From Sambucus nigra (Eukaryota; Streptophyta; Magnoliopsida; Dipsacales; Adoxaceae): DNA of 64,000 nt. Position 1 is the stretch's first letter; every line of letters begins with the position of its first letter. A model generated the notes under the pieces. It saw only the letters and a program-made list of their open reading frames with translations, searched no databases and was not told the origin of the DNA. The DNA lies in assembly GCA_949130495.1 (NCBI GenBank), contig OX422214.1, positions 253,584,187 through 253,648,186 on the forward strand, in the 5' to 3' direction. Made by a program: the position numbers and the translations under genes. Below, piece after piece: positions 10,395 through 22,434 of the stretch.

Positions 10395-11045
10395 TGAAGG
10401 CTCGAGTCGATTTAATTTTTTTAAGAGAGAGAAAATAGCGAAATTGCATGATTCAAGAGAAAGTAAAATCAGAGATTAGAAAAGATGGGAATCATCTCCA
10501 AAAGTCATAAGAGACTTTTGAATCGATTTAAGGGATTAAAAAAATTCACATGTGATATTTTTATCTCCAAATATGGATTTTTAGTGAATCCCCTCTGATA
10601 TTTGTTGGCAGCGCCTTTGAATTCACATCGAATTCATGGTGGTTCTGGAATCAAAAGTGTCATCAATATGGTTCATTCTACCTACAAGTTATCTTGTGCT
10701 CCACAATTCACTAAATCAAACTCTGTTGAAGTGCCGACGAAGCTTCAATAAACTGTTCATTAGTAAGAGTTTAGATTAGTCCATGTGAAGAGGAATAAAC
10801 TTTCATACTGGTATAACTACTCCACAACTCATATAAGCAATAATTAATTTATCCTTTCTTCCTCACCATTATGAATATTAAAGAGCGTACATTTCTCTCT
10901 TATTCACCAAAAATCCATTACATAGATTTTTTGTTAAAACGTCATAAAATTGGAAAGACCGTGATTGAGAGTTTTTAAGGTTCTATTCGGTTGGCAGGCT
11001 CAGCTACCATCTACCAAGTCTTATAGAGACATATATATATAGAAA
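10395..11045. other. Unassigned AT-rich sequence between two MITEs
   Basis: No ORF, repeat or transposon end was recognised. It is possibly ancient intergenic sequence. Confidence 0.4.
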
Positions 11046-11385
11046 GGGTATGGTGGCAATTTGAGGTCCCTGAGGTCTATTTTTTTTTTAAATATTGGAC
11101 TTTTTTTTTTGTTTTTAAACATTTTAGTACGACCATAAAAAATAATCACCTTAAAATGATTTTTTTTGTTATTCAAAAAATATTGGTCAAACTGTGTCAA
11201 TTTTTAAACTATTAAAAACTGACAAAGTTTGACTACTTTTTTTAAAATAGTAAAAAAAATCATTTTGAGTTGATTTTTTTATATAGCCATACCGAAATGT
11301 TTAAAAACTATAAAAAAATAATTTTTTTTACTATTTAAAAAAATGGACCTCATTCAGCGACCTCAAACTGGGGGACATCATTAGA
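11046..11385. mobile_element. Fold-back MITE, long inverted repeat
   Basis: The left arm (TTTGAGGTCCCTGAGGTC, about 11060-11077) and right arm (inverse TTTGAGGTCGCTGAATGAGGTC, about 11346-11368) are inverted copies. Complementarity continues inward through TTTAAACATTT and GTCAAACT/AGTTTGAC to a centre near 11200. The entire roughly 340-bp unit is therefore a hairpin. Target duplication and precise ends are not resolved because the right side runs into a microsatellite. Confidence 0.7.
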
Positions 11386-11388
11386 TCC

Positions 11389-11460
<72 letters not shown>
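11389..11460. repeat. Compound microsatellite (TC)n(AC)n(AT)n
   Basis: About 10 TC, 17 AC and 8 AT repeats in succession, ending exactly at the left edge of element D. Confidence 0.95.
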
Positions 11461-12690
11461 TGTAAGAGGGTAGTTTATATTAGATGGAGGCGTAACCTCT
11501 TTTGAGTACAGTAACGATAAGTTAAATGGAAACACTCTTGATTAGCTATAGGACACGCAAACACATCTTTAATGAAGATAGACTCTGTTTAAACTCACAA
11601 ATCTCTCGTGTATAACTCAAAGGATAATAACGAACTCAGAAGTAACTCATTTAGAAGGAGAGAGAAGTAAGCACCCTAGATACACCTTGGCAGCTAGCCA
11701 AACACATTAACAACCCTCATAGATACCTGTCAAGTACTAAAAGCTTTGTAATAAATGACAATGATGAGTGAGTAAACTCTCTGGTTTGAAATAAATCCCT
11801 CTCTGGTGTATATTCTCTCTAGTAATAATTTATGAATTCTTAAAAAGAACATCCTATCTCCAGAGGTGGTTGGGGTCCTTAAATATACCCCCACACCACC
11901 CTGAGGCAACTCAGTCATCAATGCCTGTGAAAGATATCCCTCATACTTTATGTCACAAATATTAAATACCTGATGCACTAGTTATCTCCACGTCATAATC
12001 ATTAAATGCCAAGACATGCCTTTTGCTTAACCACTGTGTGTCAGGGGGCTATCGTCACAGAGGTGGCTCACCAACTGTCTAATAGACCCAAATACCATGG
12101 GGGTTTACTCACGTGCAGATTTGATATTGTCTAGCTGGCTAGTGAGATCACCTATAGTAGATGTGACATTAAGTAGAGGGCTGTTTGGTTCACAACTCAA
12201 CGCCCGATGGAACTCAAAGCTGGTCCGCACGAGGTTCCACGGTAAGGGTCCTTCGGTATTTTACCAGATGTATCTAAGATGGTCAAGACAAGCCCCAATG
12301 GTTCCCCACTTCTCAATCCTCCAAATCAACTCCCTTTAAAGTTCCCACGGCGAGGTCGTTCGATAGAGCATGAAAGCTCTCCCAGGCCCTTCCAAGCTTG
12401 GTCTCTCGCGAGTACCGTTTGACTTCACACTAAAAATCATTATTCTCATTACATAATTACAACCATTATAGCTCATAGTCAATATAAACAAAGACACAAT
12501 ATGACTAAATAACACAACAAGCTAAAGTATGAGTTGCCACGCTAAGCTGCCATGCCAAGATGCCTTGCTTGAGTTGCCTCGCTAAGCTGCCTCGCTTGAG
12601 CTGCCACGCTTGAGATGTCACGCTAGGCTGCCTTAATCCCAAACACTGTTGTTAATGGGGGGATTATATCTAATATCAGGATTACCTTCA
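11461..12690 (-). repeat. Element D 3' LTR (1230 bp)
   Basis: It starts TGTAAGAGGG and ends ATTACCTTCA on the plus strand, matching 25039-26195 throughout with scattered substitutions and indels. A 14-bp minisatellite near its right end has more copies than in the partner LTR. The short ORFs inside are conserved only because the LTRs are homologous; they are not genes. Confidence 0.9.
12531..12635. repeat. 14-bp minisatellite in D 3' LTR
   Basis: About 7.5 degenerate copies of GAGCTGCCACGCTT-like units. The partner array at 26063-26140 has about 5.5 copies, so the array changed length after insertion or during replication. Confidence 0.8.
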
Positions 12691-13549
12691 ATCCCTCTCT
12701 ATATTTTCCCCATCGTGGAGAGATTTGTTGTTGGAACAAGAAATGTTTGCACGAAAACTTCTCAATCCGATGAACCTTCTCTGCGTGAAAAAATTCTGGC
12801 ATGTTTTCCTTCGTTAGAACCAAAGCATTAGAATCTATAGGAAAAAGTAAAATTCTCCCCGATGTACCTGAGCCGAAGCGCTTCGGTTTATTGGTGCTTT
12901 GGCGAAGGGACATCGCCACTTTTTCCTTACACTGAGCTTCAACCGTTCTAGTTTAACTATTTGAAATTCTCCCGAAAGGCCTACTAACCTTCTCAAATAC
13001 TCGTTTTTGCTCCGGGGAAGTGAAATTCTCCTGTTTATTCTATTGTGGAGTATAGTTGCAGGCAATGAGTTTTTCGTTAGGACTGTCCCTATCGTTGTGA
13101 CTTGTGAAATTCTTCCTTGTAACGTTTCACTATGTTCGAAAAAGAAGAAATTCTCCCCGATGTAGCCGAGTCACAATTAAACAACGTTTGGACTTGTAGC
13201 GAGGGGACATCGTAGCTTTTTTGAACCGTTGGGACAGCTTCTTCGTTGGGAGTTTATTGGATATGTCTCATAAAAATTCTGGCGCCAAAACTCAAACTTG
13301 CTTAAGAAGGCAACCCTTTCTATTCCCTAGGCGTCACTTCATTAATGACGTGGCGCTATCTTTTCAACTATCAAGACACTTCCCGAAGTGCCACATGTCC
13401 ATTTGAAATGATTATAGGCGGCCTTGCACGTGTGGTGGTGGGAAACTCAACAAACGTGTTAAAAAAGTTTCAAACGTCTATTTTTTTTTAAAACCCTTCT
13501 CTTTTCTTCATCTTCTTCAAGCTCCCGTCTTCTTTAGAGAGAGAACTTT
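12691..13549. other. D: non-coding stretch between 3' LTR and antisense gene
   Basis: On the plus strand this lies upstream of the antisense PMD gene and should hold its promoter and leader. GAAATTCTCCCCGATGTA-like sites occur twice (about 12847 and 13148), each followed by a GGGGACATCG site (about 12907 and 13203), so the segment seems to contain an imperfect 300-bp duplication. A CT-rich leader (13495-13540) precedes the first ORF. I saw no clear TATA box. Confidence 0.5.
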
Positions 13550-15290
13550 GTGCAAAACTTCATTATTTCCATGCTCTTACCTAGCTTCTTCCTCCTCTCA
13601 TCTTTTATGCCACCACATGTGGTCGTGCTCCTCCGTTTTCGTTCCCAACCCTTCTTTACCAAGCTATTTCTTTTATCGTCATTAACTATGACTTCTTCAA
13701 GTGTGTCGAAGGATACCACCACCGCTGTTCAGCCAAGCTTCCTCTCTGCCACCTTAGGCATTGCTGCTACCCCCAGCACCACCACCCTAGATGATGCTCG
13801 TCAAGAGCAACTATGTTTTTACCGCCGGTCTCCCATCTTTGGCAAAGATGATGAGTTCTCTGATGCGTGCAAGACCTATCATTTTTCAGCCAAGTAAGAT
13901 CCTTTATTGTTGGGTGATGAAGATGAGGATTCGTCGAAGTGGGGCTATTTTCCCCCAGAGGGGACTTTGTGCTTTCGATTGGACCGTGGTGACTTCCCCT
14001 ATTCTCAGATCGATTTTGAGGCACCTGGGGGGTCCCCAGCCCATTTCGCTACATGACATGCACATATGCAGAGCTTTTACGCTGCTGCTCTTGCGAAGGT
14101 TGGTCTTTATCGAGTTTACTCGTTTAGGGAGTTCACTCTTTCCAAGCATAAAGCTGTGCTCCAAGTATTGGTTTCCAGATGGAACATTACAACTCACAGG
14201 TTCTTTGTTGCGTAGGGAGAGTTCACCATTACGTTGGAGGGCGTTTGTGAGCTACTTCGGTTTGAGTCCATGGGTGAGTTTGCATACCACTACGAGGCCT
14301 TGGATGCCGAACAGACTGCTGATCGAGTTGAGCTTGATCGAATCTGCCGTAATTGTATTAGGTTTTCAAATAAGACTACTTTTACTCCCCTCATCAGCTA
14401 TTTTTTTGAAGCTCCAACTCCGAAGGATGTCACGACTACAACGGGCCTAGGTAGAGGTACATCTATGGAACTACCAGCCTACATTCTTATGCTTCTTTCA
14501 CATTTCTTCCTGACTGGGAAACCCAATGACCAGCCCAGGAGGGACCTTATAAATCTTTCCATCCGTTTGACCAGGGGTTTCAACCTTCCTCTGGCCACCA
14601 TTACTTTGGGGTCCCACTATACCTGGCTGGATTGAACTCATATCGACATGGCACGGTTACTGGGTCGTTATAACTTGGCCAATTTTACCAACACCATAAT
14701 CTTAACGGGCTTCCTTTACACCCGTTTTCCTGCCATTACTGCTAAGTCTATTCCCTTACCCATGAGCTAAGGTATTAAGCCCCCACGTCTCTTATGTTTC
14801 CATAACAAACAGATTTGAAAGGAGATAATGGAGGTTTTTGATCATTTTGACTCTTTTGTTATGAGGCCATACAACGAGTCTACATTTACCCATTCTTGGG
14901 ATTTTTTTCCTTCTGTAGCTTCAACGGCCACCTTAATCCCTATTGTATAATATCCCTCACATGCCGTGGTAATTCTGTTCACCCTTGGGTTTCTTCCCCC
15001 CTTTACTGAATGGGAATACACTTCTGAACTTTACAACCCCGATAGATATAGCAGACAATTCGAGTTTGATCAGGGGCCCCTCGTCCTGTGTTTCAACAAA
15101 ATAATGAAAGGTCCACTTTTGTTGAGGCTTGCACTTTCTATCTTGCAGTAGCGATGATTGGTGTGACTTCTACCATAGATGGGTGAGTCACCCTTCCCAG
15201 TGCCACCAGGAAGGGGGACGTATCTACCTCTTATGCCACTAAGTTCCGTTTGGTGCAACTGACCATAATTCGTGAGTATATACAGAGTCC
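13550..15290 (+). pseudogene. D antisense gene, 5' part: plant mobile domain (PMD) protein
   Basis: One frame runs from 13550 to about 15150, broken by several stops. Key blocks are a Ser/Thr-rich start (TMTSSSVSKDTTTAVQ, about 13686), AAALAKVGLYRVYSF, VLVSRWNITTHRF (about 14165-14205), GEFTITLEGVCELLRF (about 14218-14265) and, later, LYNPDRYSRQFEFDQ (about 15030-15073). W-x3-TH-x-F followed by GE-x-TITLE-x-V, and YNPxR-x2-RQF-x-FDQ, are hallmarks of the plant mobile domain (PF10536). That domain is found in MAIN/MAIL proteins and in plant transposons. It reads opposite to D's gag-pol and starts on the 3'-LTR side. At least five in-frame stops make it a pseudogene. The PMD call is fairly firm; the function in the element is unknown. 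Confidence 0.7.
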
Positions 15291-18249
15291 CCCTCAATAT
15301 CCCCTAGTCCTTTCCTTTTTTGCCTCTGAGTTGGGTCTTAAGGAAAACTCTATTCTTAGAGTTGAGTTCCCTCTGAGTAAAACCGTTAAAGATCCTCCCT
15401 ACGAGCTACCCCCTTATTGCCTGATGATCCCTACTGCCACGCCCAAGCCCAAGGCTGTTGCAACCCCCAAATAGCCTGCCCCTTTAACCGAAGCTACTAT
15501 TGGCGAAGGGCCTTCCCAGCCACTAGCCAAAAAATCTAGGAAGGCCAAAAGTGGGACATCCTTAAAATCCAAGTCCCAAACTAAGCCCTAATCTCCTTTC
15601 GAGGCATTCCTCACAACCTCTGTTCCTCCTACCATGTCTGCAGAAATGGCCGAGGAGTTGAGGAGGAAAGTTCAGGCTAAGGTAGAACGGATAAATGCTG
15701 AGTTTCAACGACGCTCCCCTGTCGTCCCTCCTTCTGATTCCTTCCCCACGATCCTAGTTGATCCAACTGAGCCAATGATAAAGAGGAGAAAGAGTTCAAA
15801 GGTTCCTCAAGGTTCTGGTGCTGCGAGTACGAGGAAGAAGACTCTGGGTACCAAGTCCTAGAGGAAACGGACTCTCAAGATACATCTGTCCCCAGCTCCC
15901 TTTGTTACTATCTTCTCTCCTCCTTCACCAGTGGTTATATTTTCTTATTTTCCTTATGGATCTGAGGTATGTGTGTGTGTTGTTATTCTTACTCACATTT
16001 TCTTAAGTCAAGCTGCATCTGTTTAACTCTTAATATCCTTGGTATAGGGAGTTGAATAAGAAAGACCCAGCCCATGTGAGTCCTTTCGTGGGGGGGCATT
16101 TCAGTTCTTCTCAGGCCGATGTGACTCCTCCCCATTCCCCTATGATCGAGCTTACATACTCCCGGCGTTCGACTTCTCGACGCATGAAGGACGTTGATGT
16201 GGGGGGAGGTTCCGTTGAATCTGGGGGGTGTTTCTTCTCAACCAGAGACAAATCCCCCAACCCCTTCTGATTTATCATCTCAGTATGAGGTCCTTCTGCC
16301 CATCGTTATAGTTAAGGAGAGTGCCCCTGAGGTAACAAATAAATAATTACTTGTCAGGTCTCACGTATTTTTCTTGTCCAATCCCTTTGTTTATCATGTT
16401 GAACTGTGATATGTTGGGATGCGTTAGGTGGAAATGGAATTTTTGGTAGCTGGCATTCTTCTTCCCACCATACCGACGAGACCCATAGCCGCGGTTCCCC
16501 TTTTTGGTGCCATAACGGAGGTAAGTAACACTTAGATGCATTTCTCCCTTTTTCCTGTACTTTCTCCTCGTGTCTAACACTTGGCTTCATGTTTGCAGTT
16601 TTTACCAAGTCTTACCCCGCCTTTTTCTCTTACTGGTCTTCCTCTTTCCAAGGCCAAGGTTGATGCTTCTGCCCCGCGTGGTGGTTCTTCGGTGCCTACC
16701 CATGCTGGGGCATCGTTTGGAGGTCCATCTCCTTCTTTTAGTGAAACTCCTACGTTGGCCTTGGTACCTTTTGTTGGCGAGGGAGCTTTGCCTACCGTTG
16801 AGGCTTCTTCAGCTAAGGGCGCCGTTGAGGCTTTTGAGGAAATAAGCCTGCCCCCAATGATTCCTGTCGCTATGGCCTCCACGGTGACTCCCATTCTCGC
16901 TCCTGCTACTGCTGAGGTATTTTGCTAATTTCTTTGCATTTCTCAACCTTTCAAACTTCGCCTATGATGGTGGCTTAACACTAAAAACACTTGCTAAGGT
17001 TTTTTTCATAAAATCCACCTATATCGAGGACTTAACAACGAAAACGCTTATTAAGATTTTTTTTCATAAACTCCACCTATATCGGTGACTTAACAACGAA
17101 AACACTTGTTTATATTTTTCCATAAACTCCATCTATATCGGTGACTTAACAACAAAAACACTTGTTAATATTTTTCCATAAACTCCACCTATATCGGTGA
17201 CTTAACAACGAAAACGCTTGTTAAGATTTTTCCATAAACTCCACCTATATCATGACTTAACAATGAAAACGCTTGTTAAGATTTTTCCATAAACTCTACC
17301 TATATCGGCGACTTAACAACGAAAATGCTTGTTAAGATTTTTCATAAACTCCACCTATATCGGTGACTTAACAATGAAAATGCTTGTTAAGATTTTCGTA
17401 AACTCCACCTATATCGGTGACTTAACAACGAAAATGCTTGTTAAGATTTTTACATAAACTCATTATTTCTTCTACCTATTCTCAGGTTGCTCGGGAGGAT
17501 TCTCCACCAGTTATTTCACCCATCGCTTCACCCCATCGGGAACCTGTTATCTCGAAAGATTCTAATCACAACAACCAAGGTTCTACGACTGGTGCTGCTG
17601 CCGAGAGCAAATATGGTTGTGAGCTTCCTCTACCCGACTTGGATCCTCATGCTTTTACCTCATGGTCCTTCAGTGTTCCCCCCAAATGCCTTCCAGTCAT
17701 CTCGTGGTAGTTGAACAGCTTGTAAGCCACCATCCTGAGACTTTTAGCGTGGATTGCCTGCGTTCCAACATCCATGTAATGGGCTACAGACTTCAGGGAA
17801 TGGCTACTGTTATTGCTGAAATTGCCAACACTCCCACTTCAAACTTTACCGGAGCCCTCCTCAACCAATTCCTGGGCTACCTAAGGGAGTTGGGTTGTGA
17901 TGGCTTCCATTTTGACTGGCTTATTGCGCACTTAAAAACTTTGAAAATCCAGCGATTGGATAGCCAGAGGGAACTGCTGTAAAAATATCGAGAGGATCAA
18001 CGAGCTGAGGAAGCTAAGTTGTCTGAGATAGCATCTCTGCTTGAAGTTGTTAATAAGGAGGTAGAAGATGTCGAAGAAGCTCTGCGGCTAGTGAAGCTGA
18101 AACGAGAGAAATTTCTCATCGAACGTACACAAGCGCAAATGAGATTGGAGGTTTCTATAAGTGCTCAACAGTCTTGCTTAGCAGCTTCTTCGAACCTTTC
18201 TCTAGATTTTTTCTCTTCCCCAGATCTTTGGTTCCTCTTAGGTCAATGA
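15250..18249 (+). pseudogene. D antisense gene, 3' exons: basic/Pro-rich linker and coiled coil
   Basis: The gene continues in another frame from 15250: a Lys/Pro-rich segment, then EMAEELRRKVQAKVERINAEF (about 15643). A splice donor fits at 15968 (GAG|GTATGT), with an acceptor at about 16047 (ATAG|GG). Further exons follow at about 16052-16330 and 16600-16916, with donor GAG|GTATTT at 16917. The acceptor TTCTCAG|GTTGC is at 17485-17486. The final part, from about 17662, is open to 18249 except for one TAA at 17980. It ends in a helical, charged coiled coil (KLSEIASLLEVVNKEVEDVEEAL). The message should end near 18340, converging on the integrase gene. Exon borders are inferred from GT/AG context and frame only. 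Confidence 0.55.
16955..17470. repeat. 55-56 bp minisatellite inside an intron of the D antisense gene
   Basis: About 8-9 copies of a unit containing CCACCTATATCGGTGACTTA and GAAAACGCTTGTTAAGATTT. The CCTATATCGG landmarks recur near 17020, 17076, 17132, 17188, 17243, 17298, 17353 and 17408. The array lies between a donor at 16917 and an acceptor at 17485 of the antisense gene. Confidence 0.9.
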
Positions 18250-18494
18250 TTTGTTGTAAATATTTTCCTTTTCTTCTTCTTATGTAATTCTTGGGCAATA
18301 GCTCCCAATTTTGTAATACCCCAAAGTTTATGAATGAAAAAAGATGTATATTTCACCCATGTATTTTCTTTATGCTATAATTGTTCGCATATATTATGAA
18401 GTTCTATAATTATTTCATATTCACTCGAGTTATAATATAAAACTTGTATATTCATAACAACAGCTAGATACATCAATGGTCCAAACCTAATTGC
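18250..18494. other. D: convergent 3' region between antisense gene and integrase
   Basis: A 245-bp AT-rich spacer separates the stop of the antisense gene from the stop of the integrase frame. AATGAAAAAAG (about 18331) could serve as a weak plus-strand polyadenylation signal. Confidence 0.45.
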
Positions 18495-20034
18495 TTACAC
18501 ATGATAGACTTTCAACCATTTATTGTTAATCTTGAATTTCTTATTTTTTTCCATCTTAGAAATTAAGAAATAACCAGAGTCATGGGCTTCTTTTACAATA
18601 AAAGGTCCCTCCCAATTCGCTGTAAATTTAGGTAGGGGAATCCCCCTGATGTGCTTCACTGCTGATTTTAACACGAGATCTCCCTCCATGAACTTCCTTG
18701 GTCTCACCAAATTATCATATGCCCTAGAAAGCTGTTTCGTATACATTTAAAAGTGTTGCATCACATTATCTCTGTGTTCATCCAATACTTCCAACTGCAC
18801 ATGTCTATTCTGAGGGAGCATGCTACTTCGCAAGGCATATCGAGCAGAGTGAACTTCTAACTCCATTAGAAGGATTGCCTCAGCCATATAAATAAGGGAG
18901 AACGGAGTATACCCTGTGCGCTTCCTCTTAGTTGTTCGATAGGCCCATAGTACTACTGGTATCTTGTTATCCCACGATCCTGGGAAATCCTCCATCGTTT
19001 TAGCCAAGATATTGACCAAAGTTTTGTTAGTTGCTTCAGCTTGACCGTTTCCCTTTGGGTATGCCACCGTTGAAGTACGATGAATAATAAAGTACTTGTC
19101 TGTGAGTATCGTTACCTCTGAATTGACGAAAGGGGTTTCGTTATCTGAGAGAATAACCTTTGGAATCCCAAAATGGCAGATGATGTATTCTCTGATAAAG
19201 TTACTCACCACCCCTGCTGCTGCCCTTTTTAGTGGTATCGCTTCAGCCTACTTTGTAAAACACTCCATTGCTACTAGTATCCATATCTCCCCCCTCGAAG
19301 AAGGATGTATTGCCCCTACAAGGTCGAACGCCCAAGTGTGAAAAGGATAAGGCATTGCCAGGGAGTGTAGATCTACCGACGGGGCATGGATCATATTTCC
19401 ATGAAGTTGACAAGCTTTGCAATTTCGGACGAACTCGGTAGAGTCTTTCTCCATTATTGGCCAATAATACCCCAACGTCATTAATTGATTATACAACTTG
19501 GCCCCTCCTATGTGAGCTGGATTGTGCGCCATCTTGAGGACCTTGGCTTCTTCTTCTTTCATGATGCAACATAGTGGCCTATTGAAGTAGCCCCTTCGAT
19601 AAAGCTGCCCCTCCTGAATGTAAATCCCGGGGCCCTTCACTTAAGTCCCATCGCATCAATCTTTTTTGTTGGGATAACTCCATCTCTGATGAAGTCAATA
19701 TAAGGCTGTCTCCAGTCAGGTTGAGCTTCCACGAAACGACACTTAGCTGCTTCAAAGAATAACTAGCATTTATTGCACTTCCATTGTAGCTCTGCTGCGT
19801 CTTGTTTCATTCTAGGCCAGAAATATCCCTCCCTTTGAATTCTCTTGTAAAGAGGTATCTCAGTTGTTTCAAAATGTTTTTCATGTGTTTTCTTCAACCT
19901 CTGCTCTGCTTCTTCTGGGCTGATGCATCTTGACAGCCATCCTCCTGCATTTCTGAAGTAAAGGTTTCCCAGGTTTGTAAAGTATTGGGCTAATTCCCTT
20001 AGCCACATCGTTCCTTCACTAGACTTTTATTTCT
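18495..20034 (-). pseudogene. D integrase, broken
   Basis: Integrase inserts the cDNA into the host chromosome. From right to left: an H2C2-like block (20008-19763, ending QREGYFWPRMKQ and WKCNKC); a DWRQPYIDFI linker (about 19720); a second H2C2 block (HNPAHIGG, GYYWPIM, CKACQ; 19640-19400); the catalytic core with FDLVGAI (first Asp), LSDNETPFVN (second Asp) and KGNGQAEATNKTL (Glu); and a C-terminal domain (KFTANWEGPFIV, 18640-18570) with no chromodomain. Stops after WKCNKC, LK, CFTK and MQHF break the frame. Two zinc-binding modules in series fit the Tat lineage as I know it. Confidence 0.8.
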
Positions 20035-20132
20035 TCCTAATCTCTCCCCTCCAGTCTGCATCCTCCTCCATTGGCATAATTGACTTTACTATCGAAGGAG
20101 ATATTCTTCATTGAATCACGATAGTAGTTATA

Positions 20133-21985
20133 TCATTCCTCATGACTATTTTCTGGGCAATGGTGGCATAGGCATCCGGATGGCGGTTCATCGTTCTGGG
20201 ATGTCTCTTGATCTTGGTCCGATGGAACTGACCGATGAGCCTCTGAATGATTGTTCTGTAGGTGCAGACTCATGTGTTTTAATGCATATTCTCCATTAAC
20301 TTGCTGAATCACCAAGTTTGAATCACCTTTGATGTAAAGTGAACGAATTCCCATTCGAAGAGCCTCTAGTAACCCCATCACTAATGCTTCATATTCTGCT
20401 TCGTTGTTGGAACAAGGGAAATCTAACTTGTAAGAAAGGCAAATCTCCTCTATTCCTTTTGAAAGAATAACCCCTGCTCCTCCTTTATTTTTCTCCGAAG
20501 ATCCATCAAACTGCATCGTCCATTCCTCATCAGTTGCATCTAGGTAATTGGCCTGCGAATCGTCTCTTGGAATACTTTCTATGGGTGTCTCAAACATTCC
20601 CGAGGGTAAGATTGCCAACAAGTCGGCGTACGCTTGGCTCTTGATCGCGCGAAGAACCACACACTTCAAGTCATATTCGAAGAGGATGAGGAACCACCTA
20701 GCTTCCCTACCAATCAATATAGTTCTTCCCAGCAAATACTTAATATGATCACATCTAGTTACAATATGGATAGTAAAAGGCAGCATATAATGTCTAAGTT
20801 TTTACGCTAGAAAGACTAAGGCTAAACAATGCCTTTCCAAGCTACTATATCTGACCTCTGGCCCATGTATGATTTTGCTGAGGTAGTAAACTGGCCGTTC
20901 TTGCCCATCAACCTCTTGTGCCAACAAAGCCCCAACGAACCTCGTGGTAGATGTGAGGTATAGCTGCAACGGTATTCCTGCCTGTGGGGGAACCATAATT
21001 TGTGGTGAAACAAGCATCTTCTTCATCCCAAAGAGAGACTCCTGGTGAACCTCCTCCCACTTTAATTTCGTGTTCTTTCATAACAACTACATCAATGGGT
21101 GTGCCATTTCAGCCAATCCAGGCACAAATCTCCTAAGGTAGGAAACTTTATCGAGGAAACTCTTTAGTTCTTTCGTCGTTATTGGACATGGCATCTCCAA
21201 GATCACTCGCTATTTTTCCTGGTCCATCTGCACCCCTTGTCGATCAACCACGAAGCCTAGAAATTTTCCACTTGTTACTCTGAAGACGCACTTTAGTGGG
21301 TTTATCTTCAATTTATATTTCCTGCATCGGGAAAACACCTTCCTTAAATCGCTCAGATAGGACTCCTCCCTGCTCGATTTGATGACTAAATCATCCACAT
21401 ATAATTCCACAAATTAGTGAAAGAAATATGAAAAATGTCCATCATTATTCTCTGGTAAGTAGCCCCAGTGTTCTTGAGTTCAAACGGCATTACTCTGTAC
21501 ATGAAATTACCCAATGGGGTCCTAAATGCCATTTTCTCTGCATCTATGGGGTCCATCTTGATCTGATTGTACCCTACATACCCATCTATGAAGCTATACA
21601 TCTCATGACCAACCGTTGCATCTATCAAGCTATCGATGGAGGGTAAAGGGAACTCATCCTTGGGGAAGGCCCTATTCAAATCTCTGAAGTCGACATAGAT
21701 CCTTATTTAGTTTTTATCTTTCTTTCCCACCGGTATAATGCTAGACAGCCAAAGTGGGTGCTGTATCGATTTGATGAAATCTACCGCTAATAAATATTGG
21801 ACTTCTTCCTTGATCTTCAAGTCTAGCTCATACTTGTATGTTCTCGTTGCTTGTTTCATCGGGATGGCTGAAAGAATCACGTTAAACTTGTGGCAACTGA
21901 CTCCCTCATCCAGCCATTCCATATCTGTGTACTTCCACACAAAGACGTCTATAAACTCCGAATCAACTCAACCAAGGCCTCTCGT
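20133..21985 (-). pseudogene. D reverse transcriptase and two RNase H domains, broken
   Basis: Reverse transcriptase: a PLWLSSIIPVGKKDKN block (about 21750), VDFRDLNRAFPKDEFPLP (about 21690-21640), GYNQIKMDP and then, after a frameshift, LYVDDLVIKSS (about 21400). RNase H 1: the GALLAQEVDGQERPVYYLSK region (20990-20870). RNase H 2, archaeal-type: WTMQFDGSSEKNKGGAGVIL with NNEAEYEAL and KGDSNLVIQQV (about 20525-20310). The double RNase H is a Tat-clade mark. Stops at about 21710, 21386 and 20799 inactivate it. Confidence 0.8.
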
Positions 21986-22434
21986 TTCTTTTTACTGAGA
22001 TCTTTCGCGACAAAGATAGGCCTCGGATCCTCCCCTTATTTATCCAGTTTTAACTGCTCTAACTCTTGTGATTGTGGCTTTGGTTGATCTGCCATGTAAT
22101 CTGGTTCTTCGGCCACATCTTCCACAAATTCTTGTATGTTGGAGTTGTCTATCACCATACACTGCCCTCGCTGATCTACTAGAAAACACTCGTATATCGA
22201 GCAGCCTCATTATCAGTTTCTTTGGCCGCCCGTTCACACCATTATAACCGATAAACCACCTTTACTTCTTTGGTAATAACTTTTTTGCACTGCCTACTGG
22301 CAGTCACCACTGCCTTCCTTTTTTTTTCCTCTAGAAGCCTCAGCAAATCTTCCTCCTGAAAATTAACTTAGCACGCTTTGTCGTTAGGCCTCATGCTGCA
22401 TTGGGTCCACTCTAGGCTTCATCCTATCTTTGAG

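Noticed and set aside
13767..14024. Minus-strand ORFs across the PMD region of D (13767-14197).
   Set aside because: They are shadows of the plus-strand PMD frame, with no family signature.
16955..17470. Regularly spaced repeats resembling a CRISPR array.
   Set aside because: The units are contiguous, with no unique spacers, and the host is a plant. It is a minisatellite.
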